Positions 37,082 through 49,000 of a stretch of 64,000 nt of DNA are shown here, in pieces. The notes below the pieces were generated by a model. It saw only the letters and a list, made by a program, of their open reading frames with translations, had not been told where the DNA came from and ran no database searches. The translations under genes and the position numbers were made by a program. The stretch comes from Aquila chrysaetos chrysaetos (lineage: Eukaryota > Chordata > Aves > Accipitriformes > Accipitridae), in the NCBI RefSeq assembly GCF_900496995.4, contig NC_044030.1, positions 74,936,017 through 75,000,016 of the forward strand, written 5' to 3'. How positions within the stretch are numbered: the stretch's first letter is position 1; every line of letters starts with the position of its first letter.

Positions 37082-40000
37082 GTGAGTGAGGGGCGTGTGC
37101 TGCGCTGACAGACAAAACTCATCCTGGCCTTTTGAATCAGAAAGAAAAGAGGGGTTCCTTTTTCCCTTGCTAAAATGGACTGTTAAAATCAGGCCTCGTG
37201 TTACTCAGCTGCACTGAAGGAGCTGGGGAACACTGAAATCTTCATATACATTCAATCCTAATGCTGCATGTTGTGTACCCTAGAGGTAGTGTTCTGCAGT
37301 TTCTGCATGTGTTTACAGTATGCTGGTGTGGTTGCCTGATCAGTTCACATGAGTAAAGCACTGCTTAGGCCCAGAGAAGTTTTTACGAACTAAAATCTAC
37401 CTTGTTAAGTTAAATGATCAATATTGTTTGTGTGATGTAATGCAGATCCAACCTGAATATCTGTTGATCCCTCTTTTAGATAGATGAGCATTCAAAATAC
37501 ATAGCTTTAATTATTGCAGCACTGGCTTGACTCAGGACTGTGTTAATGCTGGTGAATAATAGAAATCCCTAACTCCGTGGAAACTGTGTTGCACCTGGAA
37601 TATGCAAAATCAAACAGGAGTGACATCTCTAGATACTGTTATATTTCAGCTTGAGATGTAACTTCTCAAAGTCTTGATGGAAATTTGTTGCTGTCATTGT
37701 GACTTGGCAGAGGGGGAAGGTCTGTGTTTTTATGGATTGTTTTATTCCCTCTTCTGGATATCATTGGTGTATTCATTTGCCCCCAAAGAGATGTTACAGT
37801 CAACTCTTGATTATCTAAAACAATAGAAGTGTGGGACAAACAGAATAAACCAAAAAAGTACTACAAAATGCATGTACATAGCATGCCATGGAGCTGCAAA
37901 GGAGTAGATTAAGGCTAGTGATGCTGTTGATTGTGGAGCTTGGAGTACCCGGAGCTTGTGCTGACTCAAGGCAGTAAGTCAACTTAGCACAGCTCAGAGC
38001 TACACAGGCTCAGTTATCCTGCTTCTCTGATGTGATTCTGGTATCGCTGCTCTCTCTTGCGTAACTAAGCATTGTTTAGATTTGGAGGTATCAGGAAAGA
38101 TAAAATGTGGTTTTGCAGAACATGGCACTGTTGCTGTCAGAATGAGGATGTTTTTCTTTTTGTAGCTTTCATCGGTGAGAGAGACAAGCAACGGACGTGG
38201 GCAATAGCCATTACCATGCTGGGAGTAGTGCTTTTTGATTTTGCAGCTGACTTTATTGATGGCCCCATCAAAGCATATTTATTTGATGTCTGCTCTCATC
38301 AGGATAAAGAGAAGGGTCTGCATTACCACGCCCTCTTTACAGGTACTCAGATCCCTTCTTTTCCTTCCGACCTCACGAAGGAAGGGAAGGTAATTGCGTG
38401 GATTTTATCCTCACTGTGTTTCTAATCTTGAATGAACTGATCTCACGCTTCAGTCACGAGTCTTTTGTTGGTGGGTGTTCACTAGTCCGGAGAACAGCAA
38501 CTTGTGATTGCTGCTACAACAATTCTGCTGCAGAAGGCTGCAGGCATAAACATTTACAGCAACATAGCCATGATTTAAGTAAGAGCAATTAATTATTTTA
38601 AAAAGTGAAGTAGTGTTTATTCAACTTGTTCTGATTTTTTTTCAAGTTTTTGGTGAAGCAAATACTAAGGCATGTAAGTTGTTTCCTTGCCATAGCACAT
38701 AAAAATAACATTTTTGACTCAGCATGTGGCATAGAGCAAGAGCTGCACAAACCAGAATAGTTGATTTCCATTCTTCAGTAGTGCTCCAGTATGTTCCTAT
38801 ATAGAAATAGGAATTGTGTGTACAATTCAGAACTTCACAACTTCCACAAAGTAAGTCCAAGTGGTTTAGTCCAGGCTCTTGCAAATTAAGTAAGAGCTTC
38901 ATTTGCCTTTACATGTTTGAAATGTTGCTGAATTACAGAAGGAAACCTTCTGCACTATGTGAGCCCTGTGTTGAGAAAATGCACAGGGAAGATACGTAAG
39001 GCTGTGTACCTGTAATGTGAATCGGGAGGAGTGAAAGGACTAGACAAAAAGCAGACTAGATGAGAAGTCATGCAGTCTGTATGTTGATACAGATTTTTGT
39101 GGTTACTGAGCCGTACCAAGAGCAGAGGCATGTAGTTTCAGTGGCAGTTACTCCAGTCTAGGAGGTAGGTGTAATAGCTATTGACAACAGGCTGATTTTG
39201 GACATACGTAATAGCTGTGTCCAGGAACACAGATTATAAGGGAACCTTAAAGCCATGTGGGAATGAAATCAGTATTATCCATTAGAAACTGACAGATAAA
39301 ATTTTTAACAATCACTTGTTTGAACAGTGAGGGAAGTGAGTCTTCAATGTAAATTCTTGCCTTCAGCTGAACTCTGGTTGCAATTTTTCCTTGGGTGATA
39401 CTAAAAAAGTCTTGATTTCCAAATTTGGAGCTATGGATTTAGCTGATTCATTTGTGTACTAAGGTGTGAAAAGGGATGTAGGACAAATCACATCAAGTCG
39501 GACTGGAACAGATTGCATTATTTTGTCCAGCACCCTGTGCCCTCTATAGCAAGGCCATCAGTAACTTAACCCTTCCTGATGGGTAATTACCTAGTCTTGA
39601 TGGGTAATTACCTTGATAGGGGTTCTGCAGCCCTCCCAGGGCAGTCTCTTCCAGCACTTCACTGGCCTTGTTAGACAGTTTTCCCTAAAATCTAAGCTTA
39701 ATATCCATTCCCTACAATTTATATTTATCATTCCTTGTTCTATCCCTGTTGGACACACAGAGCAATCTTCCCATTTCTTTTCTAGCTTCTGTTTTAGATA
39801 CTTTTTTTCCCCCTATTTAGTTCCTCCTTTTTATAGTAAATATCTCCAAGATTTTGCTCTCCAGTTTGTCTTCAGTTTAAGGTTTGAACATGAAACTTGA
39901 TAACTTTGCAGTTATGAAACTGAGGACCACTGAGACAAGTGGAGGGAAGAGTGCACATACCCAACACACAACGCTTAGACTGCATTGCAGTCTCATGATT

Positions 40001-43000
40001 GCTTTTTGTCAAAACAGTATGCAAAGACAACCTCAAATGTCAAACATTCACTCTGTGCAAACATTTAGTGTAGGTTTTCTTCAAAAAGTTAGTAACAGCT
40101 TAATTGTTTTTCATGAGAACATACAACTGTAAAATACAGTAGGACACAAAGAAGGAGGGCCATAATCAGACCCAAGAGGGAAAAAAGTACAGAAAGCCCA
40201 GAATGAAATCAAAGTCCCATGTTTTGTAGGTGAAGCAAATGTAGGTCCTCTTACCTCTGTTACTTTTTGTTAGACAGAATAGTTCTGCCATACATTGTCT
40301 TCAGTTCTCCTAAGCAGAAAAGTAGAAATCTTCCAAGTCTTTCAAATGCTTCTATCCTGCTTAACCCCCATGTCCTGCAGAGCCACCTGGTTAACAAGGT
40401 GTCAAGACTCTACAAAGCTGCTTCCCCTACCAGAGCTCTGTACTGTATGTAACTGTGTGTGCTTTCTTGTGCTTCTGAAACTGTGTGCACTAATAACAAA
40501 AAGAAGAAATTGTAAAAAAATTGGACTGACCACTGGTTTTATTAAATTCAAGACAACAAGGTAGCATTCTCATTTTACCTTTTATTCTAACTTTCTGAGA
40601 AAATCAGTAAGCAGAATTACACATTTGTATTTGATCCTTTTTGTTTTCTTTTCCGAGTGCTGAGGTACTTGGATTTTGATAAGTACAAAACAATGCTTTT
40701 GCTTTTATCTCCTTTTTTTTAAAGTTCACATGGAGACAGTATTTCTGTTTAGATTCAGCTATATAAACTACATTTTACAAAGTCTAAACTATAGATAGTA
40801 TCAATATAATTTAAAAAATATTTGTTCTGTGAACTTTTAAAAGAAACAAATTTCAGTAGAATTTTGTTTTGTATTACTCACTGTTTCAAAGAAAAGAAAG
40901 CTTCAGAGTCAAGAAAAGAGATGGAGGCCCATGTTGCTCTATGTTGAGTCATTTTTTGGAGAGCTCTTTCCACCAGAGCTGAGGAGATTTTTCAAGGGAT
41001 GTTTTGGTAACTGCTCATATATGTGATTAGCTCAGTATTCCTATTTCTTGTGATTAATATCTGAATAGTGATTACTCAGTCATTTCTAGAGGGGATCACA
41101 TGTTGAGGGTATTGTGTGCTGTTTGTTTATTTTATCAATGCCAGTAGATCTTTTTCTCCTTTTTTCCCACCCCCATAGGTTTGGGAGGAGCCCTAGGTTA
41201 CCTGACAGGTGCTATGGATTGGAGTCAGACTGTACTAGGATATTCCTTGGCATCGGAATTCCAGGTGATTTTCTTCTTCGCAGCCTTGGTTTTCCTAATC
41301 TGCCTTTCCATACATCTGCGCAGTATTCCTGAAGTCCCACTCAGATATGAACATGAAGAAACAAAGCTCTTGTTGGAAGTGACTGGATCCTATAAATACA
41401 GCTCCATAGAAGAGGAAATAAAGAATTGTTACTTAAAATCAACATGTACTGAAATAAAAGCTGCAGCTAGACCAGGGAAGTGCGCTGTTACATCACGTAC
41501 AGAGGTAAGTGCAGAGATGATTTTGTAAGACATATCGTTGCATCCCTGGAGGCCCTTTAATTATTTAATGCTGACTATTTGGAATGGAACCCTTTCACAC
41601 ACACAGAAGAAGAATCAAGCACCAGGATACAGAGTCAGGAGAAAGCCTGCTTTCTTTTCTCTTTTTTTATTTCTAAAGTATTTCCAGCAAGAGGAATGAG
41701 ACAGACTAGTCCTGGTGCTTTGAACAATTGGCAGGGATGAGGGAGAGCCAGGTTCAGGTTTCTGCTCTGTGTCAGTCTCTTGATGTCCTTCTCGTGAACG
41801 TGAACTTTGTCAAGAGGATCTACTTTGTCCTTCAGTCCTGATCAAATTAACGTTAAATCATGGATAAGCACTACAAGCCGTTAATCTTTTATATACATCT
41901 GTAACTCCCACTGAAGTCCACACACTTTCATACATAGTATATATGAAGTGTTTGTTCTCTGGTCTAGTAAACATTTGGGTTTGCTGCTGCTCAACGTTTC
42001 ACTGAGGATTTAGTGACAGTACTGATGTGTTTAAAACTGCTACTTCTATAGCAATGCTACCTCGCTTCTGGAGTTTTCAGTTTTATTTTGAAGTGATGCT
42101 GTAGCCGTGTCTTTGGCAGAACTTTTAGGTAGGCGAGGATAGCAAGTACTTTCAAATCATCACTTACTTTGTTTCTGCTGCATTTTTATGAGAGATTGCT
42201 TCAATCTAAAGCAACTAGGAAAAAGTGAATCTACCTGAAAAATATCTGGAGAGCACATTTCTAGAATGGTCTTGAGAACAGATAATAGTTTTTACTGTTT
42301 TGTTGATGATTTTTAGTGCTAGGAATTCTCACTGCACTCTATGGTACACTAGGTAAGCAAAGGCTAATGTATATATTTGGCTATAGTATAACAATAAGTG
42401 ATGAAACAATTGCTTGTTGTTTTAATTTCACCTCTGATCTCTTGGCGTTACATACATCTATCCCTGATACAGGTCTTGATAAATCAGGTAAAAAATCCTG
42501 AAAATGTGCAGGTGGTTCTAAGTTAGAAACCTAAACTCATGTTTAAGCTACAAATAAAAGGGATTTATTACCTTTTACTATTTATAATTTGTATTATAAT
42601 AACACTTGTTATTCCTAACCTGAAGAAAAATATTATTACACCAGATACAGCACAAAGGTGGAATAGAAGATGAACACTGCCTGATGAGAATGCCAGACAA
42701 ACACAGAGAGGGGCAGACAGCAAAGCAACAGTTTGTCGGGAGAATATGGCTAGCACACTGCAATTCTGTCCCCATTTCCCCGCTGTAGGCCAACTTCCAG
42801 GCCAGCATCCTTCACCAGCACTGTTCACTCTGAACATCCTCCAAATTGTCAGAGATGCTGGGTGTCATTGACTGCTTGGCCTGTGTGGGCTCTAAAGAAA
42901 GGAAGGTAAATGAAGAAGAGAGAGCAGATGCAGCGAAAGCAAGGGGAGCAGGCTATGGATTGGGGTAGCCTCTACCTTGGCAAGAACTAATGCCACTGAA

Positions 43001-46000
43001 CCAGTAACATCTGATGCCCAAGCCGAAGCTCTGGTGTCCACTGTGGGATGACATCCACTGTTGGATGAACAGACATCCAAAGTGATTCGTCTTTTGTTCT
43101 TTAGTTTAGTGCCAAATTACTCAGGATCTACTGCCATAAAACCCAAGTGATATTGATTCCTCTGTATCCTTATGAATCATCTCAGGCCTTGAGCTGTAGT
43201 GATTTTATAGAGAAAATGATTGGGTATTGTGAGCTTTTGAAGGGTAAGGAACTTAAGTGGAGCCAAACTTCAGCACATCATTTAAATTAGTGCAGGCTTT
43301 GTGTGTTAGTGTGTATTGAATGTGTGCATTAAACTTTTCAGTTTCCATTTCCACTCTCTAAAATATCTAAATAGAAAGCAAGCATTTCTATCTAGCTGTC
43401 AAATTATTGTTTGTAATTACAGCAGTGTCCTTTGTAGTTCCCTGACCTTAACGTTAACACTTTGATTGGAAAGGCTGTTTTAAAGAACTGTGTGGAAGAG
43501 TTGAGCAAATTAAATAGGCCAAGTCAAATGGTAGTAATTATCCTTGAAATAACGCTAATGAGACAATGTGGAATTTTTTTTGTTTGTTTTTTTATAATTG
43601 TAGAAGAATAGAAAGCTTACCCTGTTTAAAAGAGACAGTGATGCCAAGAGAAATTCCAAGGGATTTGGACAATATGCAGTTCAAGGTGAAAGTCGGCAAC
43701 TTGAATTTTGGCATTCCTACAAGGATTAAAAACTTCCCGCTGTAGCAAAGTTTTTTCCAACTTTATATGGGGTGATTATTCACAGAATAGCTTGCAGCAT
43801 AACCTAGTTCAAAGAAAAGCAGAATTGTGAAAAGTAAGTAGAACATTGAAGGAAGGAAAAAATGTCATTATCTTACAGCAAATTGAAGACAAAAATCAGC
43901 TTTCCAGTAATGAACATAACTTTTACAGTTCTTCCACATTTCATGACCATACAGCTTCCCTTACCATCTCCCCCAACGCTGTTGCCTCCGTACATCACTA
44001 GAGAAAATTGAAAGTGTTCCATTATGCACACGTAAAATAATAGCTTTTTTTCTTTAAAAGCAAAGAACCATGCAGGAGCTTTAAAGCAGTAAGAATTGTG
44101 TGTCACAAATGCCTGACATACAGCACACCTACAGTACTAAAAAAAATTAAAGTGATACACGTGATCTGATGAATGTTGACTGGAAAAGAAACAGAGAGAG
44201 TTTGGGGGCAGAGGGCTCAGACAAGTAGGAGGGAGATAAGGTGGGGCATTGAAGATGGCGAGAAATTTTGTTCTTTCCCATCAGTGAGATTTGTTAACGA
44301 GCACCAAAAAAGTTTTGATTCTCAAATCCTAGCACCCAGAGAAGGTTTTGATTTTGAAATGCGTTATTTCTGCCATGGGATGAGGTATTCAGGTGCTAGG
44401 ATTTTGAGTGCTGCATCTCCTGTGGTGTATCACAGTCTTTCCCTGCTTCATGGAGGGGAGGACAGTACATAGTGGAAATCTCATGGTAATGATATGCCAG
44501 AAGAAGTTCAGTTTTCTAGGGAATTTAGCACATAGAAGGGAATGGGAATGAGGTCTCAGAAGTGCCCTATTCCACAACTGATACATTTTAATTCTCAGGA
44601 AGTATTTTGAGTTTCATTTTTTCTGTGGCAGCTTTAAATTTTCAGTGGAAAGCTGACTGTCTCCATAAAGAAATTATTCTGGTTTTGGTTTTGGTTTTTT
44701 TTTTTGAAACTCCACTGAATCTGTTTTGGCAGAAAATTTTCACTTGGATCTACAAGTAAATAATAATCCTACTGATTATAACAGCAAGAAATGTTACATC
44801 CTTGCTGATGTAGCCCAGCTCTCCCAGAGTCTCTGTGAATCTTTTGGATTACTTTATTAGGCAATGGCTCTACAAATGACATGTATAGTGAAGGACATTC
44901 AGTACCCAAGCAACCTTTCCTAGCAAAAACAAAGTAAAAACTTTGGAAGTTTAGCAATGAAAAGATGCTGAGGCCTTCTTCCTTTGCTGTCAGCTATTTT
45001 ATTAGCCCAGGGCAGTAATACAGTATTATTGTTAAATACTTGCTTTTAGGATGAAAGGCGGATGACCCTTAAATCACTCTTGAAGACACTTTTAAGCATG
45101 CCGTCCCACTATCGCTATCTGTGTGTGAGCCACCTCTTTGGATGGATGGCTTTCCTGTCCAACATGCTCTTCTTCACGGATTTCATGGGACAGGTAAAAG
45201 CGTAAAATCCTCTTGCTTCTCCTTCTTCTTAGCGTCTCCTCCTCCACCAAAAAGAAATGAGGCAGCGTTATAATCCTGAAGAAATGACAGTAGTAGCAGA
45301 GCCGGTTGTATCTGGATGGCTGAACAAGAGTTTTGTAAAAAGCTAATTGATCTCAGGCCCTCGTTCTGAGCCAGAGCCGGTTGAATCTTAAGGGAAAACC
45401 TTTTGGTATTTGTAAGACTATTTGTGTCTATTTAACTGTTTCAAATGAAGCTCTCAGAGCTGTTCCAAACGCATCCATTCCCTGCTTTGGCTTCGGAGCT
45501 GCTCCAAGGTGGGCCGGTTTCCTAACTGAAGTAATGCTGATGTTGCTTGGATGCAGTTGGCCTTACCCTGCTGCGTGGGCGCTGTTGGCACAAGGCCGTT
45601 CACCTGCACTACAGCTCTTTGCACACAGTGAGCTACTTGGTAGCCTAAGGCTTTTGTCTCCTCAAATTTGACTGTCCCTGGCATACCTCTGTAAACATTC
45701 CCCAAGTCCCTTCTGCCAACAGTTCTTTGCCTTCGCGATGCCCAGTGCTCCCTTTTCCACCCCATTCCTGGGCAGTAAGACTGTATGTCCCTGCCCGTGA
45801 TTCTTGCCTATACGATCCTGTCTGCCTCCTTTCTTCCAGGGTACAAATGTGCTCCTAGCACAAATCCTCTCAATGCCATTTCCTTTTTACTGTGGTTTCC
45901 ACCCAGTATTCCCATTTCCTTGCCTTTTTTTGTCTCTGTAGGTGAGAGGGAGGGTTTTTTTCCTGCAGTGTATATGAACAACTGAAAGAAAAAGTTTTGC

Positions 46001-49000
46001 TTGCCTAAATAAGGAACTGAGTAAGACAATTAATGGGTGGAAGAATGAGTGAGTGTGTTGGGGTAAGCCTGAAAGAGAAAACAAAAAAATCAATTGTAAA
46101 TAAATTAGGGAAAGAAAGGCTAAGGCAAGAATGCAGAAGTGGAGAGAGAAGGAGAGTGGGAAATAAGACACCCGAAGGAAAAAGAGCAAACGAGTCAGTG
46201 TAGAGTGGACAGTCCAGGAAAAGGCAGAGGGTAATAAATGAGGAGGAGCCTGGGATGTGAGAACCTGGGAGAAATGAGTCTCAAACCTGGAGAACTGTGA
46301 AGGGATGGTTAGGGCACTGCTTAACAGATTTCTTGGGTGCTAAATATTTCCCCTACCAGGGATGAGGTCCTGTCTTGGGTACTCTGTTCCCATAAGGAGA
46401 AGGTGTTACATGCATGCAGTCCATCCTTGCCGTCTGTGATCTTCGTGGTCTCTTTCAGGTTGTGTATGAGGGTAGTCCTTATGCACCTCATAACTCCACA
46501 CTTTACCTTACCTACAAAACAGGAGTAGAGATGGGATGCTGGGGGCTGTGCATCAATGCTATTTCTTCATCACTCTATTCGTGTAAGTACCCAGGAATGT
46601 ACTCCAACACTGTGTTTTGATACAGTGTTTAAACTGTTTGCTGTTTGCCATTGTTTAAAAAAATAAAGTGATGCCAATTTAACTGTTTTTTTTCCACATT
46701 AAAACTTTAAGAAATGTTACATTCTCAGCATTGTTAGAAACTATTACCTTAACTCAAACAGTTCCTGACCACATGATGAGGGGTCGCTTGGGGAGTAAGG
46801 CATTGTCCTGCATGTGAACTGACCCTGAACACTGGAAATAATCCTGAAGTTAAATGCCAGACTAAAATGGATGCCATGGGCATCATTCTGAGATGCTCTT
46901 TCACCTAGCAGTGTTGTAGTTGTAGGTTCTCAAAGGTCCCTCTAATGGCCTCTCCCATCTCTGTTCTTCATAAAATAACTTTTTCACAGTGCAGTAGAAG
47001 CTCTTGCCAGAAGCATGAATGTTGCTTTCCAAAATTGTGTGTAAATATGCTAGCACAGATCCCCAGATAGATTTCACCATAGCTTTCACCAAGGATTAAA
47101 AAAATTACTTGTGATCTCAAAACTCAAATGAGTAGCTTTTGGGGGGCTGAACTGAGCATCTAAAAGAGGCTTGAGGGAAATCTTTTCCCCTTTGGAGCTT
47201 AACTACAGGCATCTCTGTAGCACTTTTCTCAGCTCAGACAGAGGTTGATGCCAAATGTTCGCATTATAATCAAACAGCGGAAATGTCTGAGGTTGTCAAT
47301 TAGGGCAGTTCTTCCAGAATGGTTGTTAACTACTTCTTCTCTGGAGTTGGCTGTGCCAGAATAAAACTATCCCCAGAGAGAGCAAGTATCCTTTGGCAAG
47401 TTTATACCTACAATAATTTGAGGCAACTTCCAAAATCAGTAAGATTATCTCCTTTATTGCATTTGACAAAATAACCCCCCTTAAAGGAGCTCTCTGATGA
47501 AAGCTGATGTGTTTTGTTTTAGTCTTATCAGCATTTTCACTTTTCACAGACCTGCAGAAAATCCTTCTGCCATACATGGGATTAAAGGGACTTTATTTCA
47601 TTGGATACCTACTTTTTGGACTGGGTACTGGATTAATTGGCTTGTTTCCCAATGTCTATTCCACGCTGGCTCTATGTTCCCTCTTCGGCGTCATGTCCAG
47701 CACATTGTACACAGTGCCATTCCACCTCATTGCAGAGTATCACAGGGAAGAAGAGGTGAGTTCAATGTCTAAGGAAGTGTAAGTTTGTATCTGTCTGGGT
47801 CTGTTTAGTCTATTTTGGGAGAAAACTGGATAGCACTGATGAGCAGCTTTTAATTTTAATTTCAAACTATTTATGGTGACACATTATGAATGGAAAGTTT
47901 CTGACAGAGAGAGTTAAGGTCCCAGCTCCAAACCCTCCAAACAGTCCTGCAGTGAGACAAATAATTACTTAGCATCACAACTGAAACAAAGCCAATCACA
48001 GTACGTGTTCGGGCAGTAAGCAGATAACAGGGCTCCACTTGGGTTGCCTTCAAGTGCTACATTCCTTATATCCTTCCTTCCAGCTGTATTAACTGAGGAC
48101 TTCACTTCTGAATTCCTAAGGTTAATAACCACACTGCAAAAGCTGGCAGAATTTTTAGTTAACTGCAGAGTGTTACAAAAGCTGTTAGCTCATAAAGATA
48201 TGAAATTCAAGTACAAAGTTTTATATAGTTCAGGATTAAATTATATACCACGTTCTCATTATCTTTCTAAATGTCTGGGTTTGGTTTTTGGTCCTCCACA
48301 GCATGAAATCTTGTTTCCAAGGCAAATCTGGAAAAGCTTGCATTCCTTATATCATGTTACTGGGCACAGCAGGATCTTCATGTCTTGTAAAGTGTTGAGC
48401 TCTTTAATGGAAAAGTTCTCTCAAGTCTCTTAAATTAGTGAGAGAGCTGGAAACAAGGATTAAGGAGAGTTGGGAGGACTTAGGAAAAGTTCTCATTATA
48501 TCTGGAGACATTTGAATAGGTTAATAAAGGAAATATTGAACCACTGACAAACAACACAGAAACATAGTTGAGACCAGCACAGGGCTAGATCAAGTCCTTG
48601 AGAACATGTCCTACTGTTCTGTACAACTTCTAAGCATCACTATCTAAATGATGAGTACAAGGAAACTCTTAATTATTCCATTGAATCCTAGGAGGATGTC
48701 TCAATGTGGTTAAATACTTCATAGATCTGATTCCTAATTTTTCGGTTAATTTCTCTGTCCCTTCCAACAGAGAACGATCATGATGAAGAGTTTTTGAAAG
48801 ATATAACAACGGATAGGGAATGAACCCAGTTTAGGGTGAGATCACAATCCTAACATTGGGCTGGCCAACTCAGAGAGAGGGAATAAAGGCAAAATTGTAG
48901 TCTAGCTCTGATTCAGAGCTGTTCCAAGACAAGTGAAATAACATATGCTGAAATGTGCATGGACTTTATATTTAAAAGGCTAATATATTCAAATGTTACT

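Larger units (their letters stand above)
38343..41178 (+). other. SLC45A2: SLC45A2 intron 2
   Basis: Intron of 2.8 kb with a weak GTACTC donor. It holds a 21-base tandem duplication and an old CR1 fragment near 39.6-39.8 kb. Confidence 0.85.
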
